A DNA stretch of 64,000 nt from Saururus chinensis (Eukaryota; Streptophyta; Magnoliopsida; Piperales; Saururaceae). Position 1 is the stretch's first letter. Every line of letters starts with the position of its first letter. The position numbers were made by a program, and so were the translations under genes. Location: assembly GCA_035235625.1 (NCBI GenBank), contig CP141142.1, positions 15,220,995-15,284,994 on the forward strand. Reading direction: 5' to 3'. Positions 48,050-57,785 of this stretch are shown one piece after another. The notes beneath the pieces were generated by a model. The model saw only the letters and a program-made list of their open reading frames with translations, was not told the DNA's origin and did not search any database.

Positions 48050-48068
48050 TAATATTTGGGTTGTCACA

Positions 48069-48250
48069 AGCATGATCATGCTGCACCATTGAAATCAACT
48101 AGAAAATGAAGGGCAGCATGTTCACATTGCCCCTTTGAAATCTATTAGAATTTTCATGGCAGCACAATCATGCTGCCTTGAATTTTCGGTAGATTTCAAA
48201 AAAGGATAGCATGATTATGCTGCCCTTTTGAAATCAACTGGAAAAATCAT
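48069..48250 (-). repeat. 45-bp minisatellite, copy set 2b (right of the LTR insertion)
   Basis: Continuation of the 45908-46276 array: AGCATGATCATGCTGC, then several units of TTTGAAATCAACTGGAAAA ... CATGCTGCCC. Many units contain the self-complementary core GCATGATCATGC. Confidence 0.8.
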
Positions 48251-48800
48251 CAGATATCATCGAAATAACATTACAAATCCAAGTGACCAGACACTAGATC
48301 TGCCCACCGATGTGAGTGAAAATCAAACCAGAAACAAAGCGCTCTGCTTTTAAGTAAACATTGCACAAACATGAACTACAAATTACATATAATCAACACA
48401 AAGAAATATCTCTATAACACAAATGTGGAATCTAAAAACACAAGATTTCAAGAAAAACAAACCTCAAAACCACCATGGATCTTCACATTGCCGCCATTTT
48501 TCGGTGGCCCTGGTCCTCCAGATGAACTGGGTTTGAAGCTGTTGGAGCAGGACTTCTTAGTTGATTCCTGGGAGGGGACTGAAACAGCTGAAGGACCAGG
48601 CTTACCCAACAAATCTGGGAAGTGGGGAATTGGAGAGGGATTGACAGATGCACTGGAGAACATATCGCTCCAATTTAGCAGTGGTGATGCAACAGGGTGA
48701 CCTGAGTAGGCATTGAGCAAGAGTATTTTTCTGGTGGGGCGTCTATTTGAGGATGCTTGGGTTCGAGGAGGGGGGTTAGGACAAGTCCTAGCGAGGGGTG

Positions 48801-49760
48801 GGCTGATGGAGAAGTGGGGTTAGGGGTGGCCATTTCTGGTTTTTCCTAGGAGCTATGTTGAGGAGGACGAAGCTCCTCTAGACTCCATCGCGGGAGTGGC
48901 TTCCATGGTTGGACTAGATGATTTGCAACCCTCATTGTTATAGTAGAAATAAAAACTTTACATGCCATTTTAAGTTCTTGTAATAAAGATCCCAACATAT
49001 TTTTGCAGTCTATTGGAATAGTAGCACATCATTTACACTGAATGAGAAAATATGACAATTTTACAGCTCATGAGAAAAATAGACATATAAATAAACATAA
49101 TTAAACTTTTTAAGGTTGCTAACATGTGTGCATAAAAGCCGTGTTTAATGCTCAATCACACATTTAAAGAATTTAAACAAGACCATATTTTGAAACAGGA
49201 TACATCTTAATGCTCTGATATAAGGAATTAGTTACTTTGCAATAGTCAGCAAGAACGAAAACAAAAGCAAGCATATTATCAACTAAGAAACACTATTATT
49301 TAAGCCCGTGGCAATAGTGCCTGTGTGAGGTTGATGAACAGACCAACTCTAGTTGTGCACGAGAAAATAATTAACGTCATATATTGTTGGCTTCATGCTC
49401 ATTTTTGTCGGTTTGTTTATATAAAAGATGTCGAATGACCCTACATCATCTACCGCAGAAAAAATGACAAGGTGGAAAAACAGGTTAACTTATTTAGCAA
49501 ATGTGAACCCAACAAATTAAAAAACCTGTTGAGATAAATGGGCACGGACAATTTGTTGGCCAAAATGCAAAAGTGCAATGCAATTACATTGGCATAGTGG
49601 CAAGAATGCATGAAAAATTGCCCTTGGACTCTCATTGGGATGATATAATGCCCGATAAAAAAAAATGTTCTAGATCACATAGTGGTGAGAAATTATTGCA
49701 GTTGTGATTATAATTTGTTCTTTTGATCTATTTTTTGTCATTATTTGTTCATCCCTTCGT
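48801..49760. other. intergenic, no gene recognised
   Basis: AT-rich sequence upstream of the Ulp1-like gene's presumed first exon. The minus strand near 48800 is Pro-rich and may be the 5' end of that exon. Nothing else recognisable. Confidence 0.35.
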
Positions 49761-49789
49761 CTTGTTGGAAAAGTTTGACATCCCGATGA

Positions 49790-49922
49790 TGCACCAACAT
49801 ACAAGGTTGTCATTAAGCGCTTAAATGCCCAATGACAAGACTACAAAGCACACCTTAAAAGGGCAGATGATGAGCTCGTAAAAAGAGATGTGGATACTCT
49901 TGAACACGGGCAAAGAAGGTAG
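49790..49922 (+). other. short coding-like fragment, unidentified
   Basis: The plus strand reads KVVIKRLNAQ, a stop, then QDYKAHLKRADDELVKRDVD, a Lys/Asp-rich helical segment with good coding character but no recognised family. It is isolated by stops and has no splice partner in sight, so a decayed exon is the likeliest reading. Confidence 0.3.
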
Positions 49923-50149
49923 CATTGATTCGCTTCGGATCGGCTGTGCCACACTCCCACCGGGGTGGGTGGGAGTGCCCAATCACAGGAATCTACGTCA
50001 CCAAGTGGGTTGAAGCATCGGGTTACTCGGTGAACCGGGTGAAGAGCAGGATTTGTGTGATTGCCGACCGGGCTGAGATATTCATGAGAGCCGGGCCAGG
50101 CCAGTGGAGTGCTCTTCACGGAACCTGTTCATTCAAAATTCCCTCTCTC

Positions 50150-50440
50150 ACCCACTGACTAGAGAAGAGGCGATCGGAGGAGCCGGTGTGCAACTCACCC
50201 AGCCCGGTGCTCCCGCTCCCACCCGGTGACCAGAGAAGCGGCGATTGACACCAGAGAAGAGTTCTCACTGGCAACAATATTCTCAGAGCACGACTGACGC
50301 TCTTAGAACTCCCGCTCTCACCAACTGAGAAGAGGCGATCGGAGGAGCCGGTGTGCAACTTACCCAGCCCTGTGCTCCCGCTCCCACCCGGTGACCAGAG
50401 AAGCGGCGATCAACGCCGGAGAAGAGTTCTCAGGCAGAGA
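50150..50440 (+). repeat. two direct copies of a roughly 100-bp GC-rich unit
   Basis: GAGAAGAGGCGATCGGAGGAGCCGG ... CACCCGGTGACCAGAGAAGCGGCG ... AGAAGAGTTCTCA occurs at 50162-50262 and 50330-50430, a spacing of 168 bp. GC content is high against AT-rich flanks. Upstream 49930-50140 has similar composition and contains a CCACCGGGGTGGG hairpin. Confidence 0.8.
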
Positions 50441-50621
50441 TGCATGACCACCGTCTTTCTGTTGGTGCTTGCTCTTGATTTCTAATGCCCGTTCGACGAT
50501 CGAAACTTCATATCGTTGAGGTACAACAAACGAACTTCATTTGCAGATGTGCTTATGTATTTTTTATTTTGTCTCTATCTATCATTCCAGTGGAAAAAAA
50601 GGAACTTTGATTATTTTTCTG

Positions 50622-50812
50622 TTCCATTTTCTTTCACGGACAACTTCTGGGTTTTGATTGTTTCGCATTGTGTTTACTGCACACCAAAGTGACTGCTCCA
50701 TCCCAGATTCTTAATGTTCCATTTTCTTTCACAAACAATTTCTGGGTTTTGATTTTTCCGCATTGTGTTTACTGCAAGCTTCGGTAAACAACTCCATCCC
50801 AGATTCTTTAAA
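50622..50812 (+). repeat. tandem duplication, about 94-bp unit x2
   Basis: GTTCCATTTTCTTTCAC ... TTCTGGGTTTTGATT ... CGCATTGTGTTTACTGCA ... CTCCATCCCAGATTCTT occurs twice in tandem (50622-50714 and 50715-50812) with about 80-90 percent identity by eye. Confidence 0.8.
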
Positions 50813-51172
50813 GAATAGAAAACTGGATTTTTTGCTTTTTACCACATTTCTCTCCACCTGCATTTCGTTTGTTCGCATTTTTTGATCAGCTTATCACGCT
50901 TCTATATGTCGGAGAGAAGAAACTGCATATGCTCTATGTTTATTTTTATTTTTGAATTTGAAGTCCTAGATCGCCAAAGTGAGGCCTTTTCGTCTCCTGC
51001 AAATCAAAATTATGTTGTCCAGAGCCTCTTCTCTGTTTTGATTTTTCCAGGAAAAATAGTGTCTTTTCCACTTGGAATTTTTTTGTTGCCTGTCTACTAA
51101 TGATTGTGAACACCTAATGGTTTCATTTCTCATGTTCACGAAACCTGCCACGCATAAAAGCATTTCAGAGTG

Positions 51173-51545
51173 TCCCCTTTGTCTTCTCTTTATATCAACT
51201 AAATGTTTACCGATGATTTTGATGCCTTCAATTTATATAAGCCTTGGAGCAATATTGTTGTAGGGTTGGTGCAATATTATTCCAACTTGGAGTAATATTG
51301 CATCAACATTGGAGCAATATTACATTAACCTTGGAGCAATATTGCTACACTGTTAGAACATTATTACTCCAACCTGAAATGTTCGATGATTTTGATGCCT
51401 TTAATTTATATAAGCCTTGGAGCAATATTGCTCCAACCTTGGAGCATTGCAGAGTCCCATTTGTCTTCTCTTTGTATCAACTAAATATTTACCATATAAT
51501 ATCATTTCAACCTGAAATGTTCGATGATTTTGATACCTTTAAATG
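51173..51545 (+). repeat. 280-bp duplication containing repeated GGAGCAATATTGCTCC palindromes
   Basis: The segment TTTGTCTTCTCTTTATATCAACTAAATGTTT recurs near 51180 and 51457, and GATGATTTTGATGCCTT near 51213, 51384 and 51520. Between them the palindromic motif TTGGAGCAATATTGCTCCAA or half-sites of it occurs seven or more times at roughly 20-30-bp intervals. Confidence 0.75.
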
Positions 51546-52860
51546 TAAGGATCATTGTTGGTAAAATGCTGAAATAGACTTGAGCATCAACTTGGTTCAA
51601 AATTAAACTTTTAATAGGGTTGAATTTGAATAAGATAGTCTTACCCAGCTCATATTTGGCAAATCATACTGCAATAAATTACTAATCCGTTTTTTTTTAC
51701 TTATATATGCACTGCCATAGTGATCTATAAGCTCAAGTCAAATCAAAAGGCTAACATATGCATCCAAAATAGAGATATAACATACAGAAAATAGAAGTAA
51801 TAGATTCTTTATCTTCATCACTCTGTATCTTTTCCTATGTTCAATCTTTCATAAAAATTTCTTTCTTATGCTATCATTATTTTGCCTTGGTAATTTTCTT
51901 TTTCATCTCATTGGTAGTTTTATTCATCAATTTAATAAGAGAGCATGATATTTGTCAATCTTGTTGCTAGGCAATATGCTTCAAAACAAAATTAATTGTG
52001 ATGCCATTTTTATGTTTACTCAAAACCATTGGATAAGTTTCTCAAAATAAAAGTTTGAGTTGCATCTTTCATTAAATATATAATGACGTCTTAGTGTGCT
52101 ATTATTGATATAGTCATTTTTGTAAGAAAAAAGTTACACTTAGTTTGTAAGAATTGAATTCTTTTAGAGTTGGTTATTTAATGACAACTCTAACTTAAAT
52201 ACCTGAATCCACCATTGGTTAGGCAAACATACTTCTTCTCGTATTCGTTTAACTTTAACAAAACGTACAAATATAGCAAAACATAACACTTCACACAAAC
52301 TTTAGCAATACCTTTTCTTCGTAACTTGCACTTCACATTTGTACCCTCCCCAACTTGCATATAACTGTTGGACTCTTACAATCACCAACTTGCAGTCCAA
52401 AGTTGGCCGCTTCAGAAGGACAACAGAATGAGAGTTACACCAATGGTGAATAGACAACAGAAATTCGCCCAAGGAGGGCACTTGAGCGTGGGTAGGAGTA
52501 GGAGTAGGATAGGGGAGTAGGAGAGAGGCAGCTGGGGAGAGGAGGATCTCTCGAAGGCCACCGTTCGTCCGGAGACTTCTTTTGCTGCTGCACATTGATC
52601 ATTTGAAACCCTTCGGGAGAGGAGACTTCAAGCAGAGGGATAGGGGACTGTGAGGGCATGGAGTTGGCAAAGGAGAGTGTTGAGGGAAAGATGGGGCTAG
52701 TGAGTGGTGGATCAGCTGAGCATTCGTCTGCGCATGTATGCCATTTCACACGGTCTGTGTGGCCGGGTTGCATGTGCGCAAGTCTAAAATTGCAAAATTG
52801 GAATTCCCTGCCTATTTTTGTATTTTTGACATTTGTAGAGTCTATTTTTGAAAAATTTTC
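51546..52860. other. intergenic, no gene recognised
   Basis: AT-rich. A minus-strand open stretch at 52435-52773 (112 codons, Pro/Ser-rich) has higher GC content and a TCCCC/GGAG composition, but no recognised domain. It may be an unrecognised exon. Confidence 0.3.
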
Positions 52861-53564
52861 ATCCTAGCATGCCTCTTCACGTTAGGTCCCCATGTTTCTT
52901 TTAACTGCCCATGCCTATCTTCACTTTCTAACTGCTGTGAATTGCTGATAGTGACAACTGCTTGTGAACCGCCACTCCATGTCATTTCACTTCCGGATGT
53001 GTAACTGCCAATGACCCTTGCTTGTGGCCATGGGTCATGGTGCTATCTAATCAGGCCTTGACTTGCCACTTGGATCCAACCCATAGAACTAGCATGTTTA
53101 AGTCATTGGAACACATGTAAGATCACATGTTCCCTGCCCTTAGCATCAGATGCAGCCATACTGCACACCTAAGATAATGATGAGGATCGTGCTTCTCGGG
53201 CACATACCTTGTGGATGCATGTCAGCTCCTGAGGTTACCTCCATGCCCCCCTTCATCTGTTGTGCGTCCCTGTCCACACTGCTCCATCTTGGAACCATGT
53301 AAAAGCTGCACCAAGCATGTTGCTGCACCTATGCTCATGCTCAAGGTGCCCGCAACTCAGTCAATGCTTTGTTGCGCAATCCGGTCTCATGAGTGCATGG
53401 TACCGTTGTTGTGCTTCCTTGTGTTCGCCTAACGCCAACACTTGCAACATCGCATCTTTGGCCTCCCGGTCTCAAGGCCATTTACAAGCCCTAAGTACTT
53501 GTACACTCATGGATGGCCCCTTCATCTTGCCATCCGAATGGTAGCTCATCTCAAGGGTGTGACA
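52861..53564 (-). repeat. LTR (left copy, 3' LTR)
   Basis: 704 bp, sharing long blocks with 55545-56278 (for example CATCCTAGCATGCCTCTTCAC at one end and TCAAGGGTGTGACA at the other), with several substitutions and indels. The divergence is clearly greater than for the gypsy LTR pair at 32532/37589, so this insertion is older. Confidence 0.8.
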
Positions 53565-54047
53565 GACCCTCCCCCTCTGAATTTTCCAATGCCCTCGTCG
53601 GCACATCTCCCCTTCATGTTTGGCTGTTGGGGGATCTTCATACATCAGCAACTTCAGCAAAGGTTCTGGTCCGGTCCCTTTTTCAGCTAAACAAGGACTG
53701 CTTTTGCAATATTGCCTCTATCTGCAAGTTGCCTTACTCAATACAACATCCCCTTTCAAATAGGTAACATCCTGCAAGCTTGTTGACTCATCACTTGGTG
53801 CCATGCGAGTCAGTCCCTATGCTTGTGACTTTGAGCCAGCCACAACAGCGTGACAATGCCCGCTAGCTGCCTTACTTCTCTAAGGCAGGGGAGAGTTTTG
53901 GGGGGGGAGAGTTTAAGGGCGGTCCACCTTGCCCAAAAACTCTCCCTGCTTAAAGAGCGTGATGGATCCTTCATTGGGCCCAACTGTCCTCCTCTTCAGT
54001 GTTGTCCGTCAAGTCTAGCAATTCCGTCCTTGTGAGTATCAAAAGGA

Positions 54048-54462
54048 GCAATTTTGCGCAAAGTGATCGCAGTCACAAATGAAACACCCCTTCCATTTCC
54101 TGTTTAAGTCCACCGGAACTGCCAATATTTTTGTTCACTCTCGCTGACTTGACCTCCTTCCCCTTGGCAGTCACTGAAGTCTTCTCTGGATTCATGGGAG
54201 GTTTGGAGGGACCTCCGTTCAGCACCTTTGGTTTCTTAAGGATGGGCTTCTCCCTCTCTGTTTTGCACACAGCCCTTGTGAGCACTGCAAGGTTTTGGGA
54301 GACCTCCTCAAATTGCTTCATGGTCAGCATCGACAGCTTATCTACCTCTCGGCTTAGCTCTGCTCTTGCTTCTTCGTATGCTACCTCAGTGTACCAGGAA
54401 GGGGAGGGGCAATCCAAGGACTGCTCCTCCAAGAGGGACAGTCTCCCCTCAATGCCTTTCAC
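54048..54462 (-). pseudogene. retrotransposon gag-like region with zinc knuckle
   Basis: The minus strand encodes a helical segment (KGIEGRLSLLEEQSLDC ... LSREVDKLSMLTMKQFEEVS) and a basic Lys/Pro linker. After a one-base frame change near 54090 comes CFICDCDHFAQNC (54086-54048), a C-x2-C-x3-H-x4-C knuckle of the kind seen at the end of plant gypsy gag proteins. The frame change means the intact protein is not encoded. Confidence 0.65.
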
Positions 54463-55544
54463 TATCGCTGCGAGGGACTCAAGTGGAGTTGCAGCTCCAT
54501 GCTCTTATGCCAAATGATATTCCATGTGACGATGTCTTCAAGGATGACTTTGAGGTTCAAGCTATTGTTCCCCAAAGTCATCTCTACTGGAAAATCGGGA
54601 TCATATGGCTCCTGCTTGATCTCTGCTTCTGTGAACATCATTTTGTTTGGCTTTCCTCAGCTACCACAACTGCAACGGGCATAGCAGAAAGTGGGCTAAG
54701 AATTTCAGCGAATGAAGTTCCCTCCCATCACCAGTGTACTCACCTCCAAGGCGAACAGCATCCTTCTCTTCCTTTATTCACTCTGAGTGTGTCTTAGTAC
54801 AAATGGCCAACACAAAAACACATTGCAGCAAGAACAAATGTTTACAAAACAGAGACCACTTACAACAATCGGAATGCACACACCCCTTACACATCAATCC
54901 ATATCCAAGGAAGGCTGCCCATACAACGCTCCCTTTTCACTGATATAGGATGAAGAATAACACCCTCTTACGCAAACTAATGGTAGAGCTGAGTCCCAAG
55001 ACCCTTTTCCCTTTCGCCCACCTCTTGCTACATGCTAAGCTGGCTGTCGTCTGCCTCAAATGCTGCTGGGTACTGCAGTGCGCGTCCTCTCTTCTTGCTG
55101 AGGCTGAACTGGCTTCACTCCAGCAACAAAGGCCACCTCCTCAAGCATAAGACTTGAGCCAGCATGCTGAAAGCCCTTCCCCTTTGTAGGTTCTTGCCGC
55201 CCCTAGTCTGAGTTCAGCATCGTGCCTCCTCCTCTTTCCTGCACCTCACTGGTGTCTTGCATTGCTACCTTGACTCCGCCTCCAGCCTTTGCATCAAGCC
55301 TTCCAGTTTGTCCTGTCTCCCTTCGGGTTCTATTCCACCTTTTCCTCTCTAGTTCCCGACTGTTTCTAGCCTTGGCCAGCGTTCTTTCTCCAAGCTTGTA
55401 GACCTTGTTCAACCTCCAATTCGACAGCCTTCTATCCTGCCTCGCTACTGGGCTTTTATAGAGGAGGGAGGAGTGGTTTGGGCTAAGCTCACGCTCTCCC
55501 TCTCTTCTCCCTTTGTGGTCAGCAGTTAGCTGACCACTTTGGCA

Positions 55545-56278
55545 CATCCTAGCATGCCTCTTCACATTAGGTAGGTTTACCCTATGTTTCCTTCAACTAT
55601 CCATGCATGTCTTCACTTTCTAACCGTTGTGAACTGCTGATAGTGGCAACTACTTGTAAAGCACCACTCCAGGTCATTCCACTTCTAGATGTGTAACTGC
55701 CCATGACCCTTACTTATGGCCACGGGTCATGGTGCTGTTTGGTCAGGCCTTGACTTGCCCCTTGGGTCTAACCCATAGAACCAGTACGTTTAAGTCATTG
55801 GAACACATGTATGATCACATGTTCTTTGCCCTTAGCATTGGGTGCAACCATACTGCACGCATGCTAACAATGAAGACTGTGCTTCTCAGGCACATACCTT
55901 GTGGATGTGTGTAGCTCCCGAGGTTGCCTCCATGCCCCTTTTCATCAGTTGTGTGTCCCTCGTCCGCACCACTCCATCTTGGAACCACGTACACCCTGCA
56001 CCAAGCGTGTTGCTATGTCTATGTTCATGCTCAAGGCACCTGCAACTCAGCTAATGCTTAGTCGCGCAATCTAGTCTTCATGAGTGCATGATGCCATTGT
56101 TGTGCTTCCTTGGAAGCGCTTCCATTCGCCCCTTGTGTTTGCCTAACACCAACGCTTGCAATGTTGCATCTTTGGCCTCCTAGTCTCAAGGCCACGTACA
56201 AGCCCTAAGTACTTGTGCACTTATAGATGGCCCCTTTATCACACCATCGGAATAGTAGCTCGTGTCAAGGGTGTGACA
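55545..56278 (-). repeat. LTR (right copy, 5' LTR)
   Basis: 734 bp, paired with 52861-53564. It contains an insertion of about 28 bp near 56112 (GAAGCGCTTCCATTCGCC-type sequence) that is missing from the left copy. Confidence 0.8.
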
Positions 56279-57200
56279 GTTGGCTCTTTTCCCATCTCAT
56301 GAAAATCTAAAAGGCAAGCCACAATTACTAGGTCCTCTTAAATAGTTGAATATGGTGACTTTTTTTTATTGTTAACTTACATGGCTCAAATATCTACTTA
56401 ATGACCTATACATTGCTCATCATCAACCTATCACTCATCATTGTGACAATAAAGCAATGTTCACATTTCTACTAATCTATTGTTTTGTCAGCGAACAAAA
56501 CGCATTGAGCTAGAATGCCATTTTCGCTCTGGATAAGATCAAGGACAATCTAATTCATTCATCTTATGTATACACTTCTAAACAACTTATCACCCTCTTC
56601 ACTAAATTCCTAGTTGTGTAAATTTTAGTGCCTTTGTTTTATTTGTACACATGGAAAATAATAGATGTGTGGTGTACACATTTGCCATTAAGATGGTACT
56701 AGTTCTTTTCTTAACTTTGGTACTATAGAGAACATCAAGTCCTCTTTTTCTATCTTGGAAGATGGATCATCTGGATTTTGATTGATGCATTTTTCTATAA
56801 GCTTGTGTATTTTTTGTGGCATAGAAATAATTTGGTTCCCAAATTTGCTGAGTGCTCTATTTGGGTTTGATTGAAGCTATAGAAGACAATTGTCAGAATA
56901 ACTTTGTCAACTAAATTAGGTTCAATGGAAAGAAATCTGAATTGCCCTTTGAATTCAAAATTGCTAAGATTCAAGTACAATTCTACTTCAATGGGCAACA
57001 AATTTATAGCCAAAACATGCTGAAAAATTTGGTCAACAAGTAATTTTTTATATAATGGCACGATAATTAGGTGCCAGAGAATGACATAGGCAAAGGGTTC
57101 ATGTTTCCTTTCGGCATATTTGGACAATTACAACTTGTGAGAAAATCTTTCATATTTTATGAAGTTGCCACAAACTTTTTGCATCCAACAAAGAAAGAGG
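56279..57200. other. intergenic between the LTR element and the terpene synthase fragment
   Basis: AT-rich. A 110-codon minus-strand open stretch (56795-57127) and a 76-codon plus-strand stretch (57071-57301) overlap on opposite strands and match nothing I recognise. Confidence 0.35.
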
Positions 57201-57213
57201 TGTGTCACTGTTG

Positions 57214-57785
57214 CCTCATCAGAATAGATTTAACAAGGACTGACAACGCTTGTTGTTTGAACTCTTGGTTAGGTGCATCGTATCCATCTCCATTATGGTG
57301 AGAACCTTGGACTATGAGTGCAAGATTCATGAAAAATTTCACCAAAAGCATAGGGAATGAAGACGGGTGCTAAACATTCTTTAATTAACTTTTTCCATGC
57401 ATCTTCAATCAATCCCTTTATATGCATCCAGGAGCATCACCTCTCTCTACCTCCACCTGCATGTTTGTTGGTGATAAAAGACACATATGATCATACAAAT
57501 GGACAACAAAATGTTGAATGATATGATGGCATATTGCATAGAGATGAATCTTTTGTACCTTACAAGTTCCCAAGTCACTGAATATTCAGAAAATAATGGA
57601 AGACAATTGTACAGGGTTTGGGCCACCATCTATGCATTCCAAATCTTCCTTTCGGTTATTTTACGTCCCAAAAAATAAAATAAATGAACTAAAATGAGTG
57701 GGCCTGAGGACAAATGTATCCATTGTCCAAGTACTCTTCTAACGAAGGTGTGTATCCACTATCGAACCATTTTGTTGCCTCCATC
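57214..57785 (-). pseudogene. terpene synthase fragment (C-terminal exons), broken
   Basis: Terpene synthases cyclise prenyl diphosphates. Minus-strand pieces in order: LRKPLMEATKWFDSGYTPSL then EEYLDNGYI (57785-57698); SSIIF, a stop, IFSDLGTC (about 57605-57550, donor AAG|GTAC), equivalent to the WSSMxxRLxDDLGT segment; VEVERGDAPG (acceptor CATGCAG, about 57455); HIKGLIEDAWKKLIKE (about 57410); and HNGDGYDAP then QALSVLVKSILM (about 57295-57215), equivalent to the C-terminal YxHGDGYG...LLVEPI region. A deletion and frameshift remove the stretch between RGDAP and HIKGLI, and stops occur. The N-terminal half and the DDxxD metal-binding exon are absent. Confidence 0.72.

Larger units (their letters stand above)
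46277..48068 (-). mobile_element. internally deleted Ty3/gypsy element inserted in the minisatellite
   Basis: Outer ends are TGTGGCGACC (left) and GGGTTGTCACA (right), flanked by AGTAT / AGCAT (4 of 5 match). On the minus strand the order is a 5' LTR stub (48068 to about 48020), a remnant of the pol 3' end (SEEATWELESDMVKKYPEPF then stop), a FRGR-like leader with polypurine tract AAGGAGGGAAGA, and a 3' LTR (47890-46277, 1614 bp). The pol remnant ending is the C-terminal chromodomain region of a chromovirus. Nearly all of the 5' LTR and internal region has been deleted. The LTR interior includes a GC-rich block at 47340-47620. Confidence 0.75.
41051..48800 (-). pseudogene. C48/Ulp1-like peptidase gene with DUF1985-like and coiled-coil domains, interrupted
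   Basis: Minus-strand exons with GT/AG borders: about 48770-48460 (NRRPTRKILLLNAYSGHP...), 45725-45056 (DUF1985-like: RLVEFTEDDVSIIFGIPMG, WSYIRAIEDIEGMANYKWP), 44972-44808 (YRFCEHTMLIQEKIKLVPED), 44718-44301 (acidic Glu/Ser repeats), about 43290-42388 (long coiled coil, then KRPTPQKRP), 42302 to about 42209, 42131-42042 (VIESFIEILRR), about 41765-41562 (GHWHFLVYDIHEG), 41482-41370 (ENIPQQYPNS) and 41282-41051 (LDCGVFIFHYMDEIV). His, Gln and Cys of the SUMO-protease (C48) active site are visible, with HYNS where many family members have Asp. At least six in-frame stops and a frameshift near 42445 argue for a pseudogene. Such DUF1985/Ulp1 proteins are often transposon-derived in plants. The first-exon assignment is tentative. 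Confidence 0.75.
52861..56278 (-). mobile_element. gag-only LTR retrotransposon (LARD-like), 3.4 kb
   Basis: Two direct repeats, 52861-53564 (704 bp) and 55545-56278 (734 bp), both end GGGTGTGACA on the right. On the minus strand they start TGTCACACCC. Just before the left copy on the minus strand lies CAGAGGGGGAGGGTC, an excellent polypurine tract, which sets the orientation. The 1.98-kb interior encodes only a gag-like region (54462-54048). No protease, RT or integrase motif is present. I could not find a clear primer-binding site or target duplication; the left outer LTR end lacks a clean CA. This is a non-autonomous element. Confidence 0.78.

Noticed and set aside
48371-48700. 109-codon plus-strand open stretch
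   Set aside because: The minus strand gives a better case as a first exon ending at GAG|GTTTGT; the plus frame has no domain.
53211-53767. Cys-rich small proteins on the plus strand
   Set aside because: These lie in the LTR of the gag-only element and its edge and read against its orientation; paired LTRs explain the sequence.
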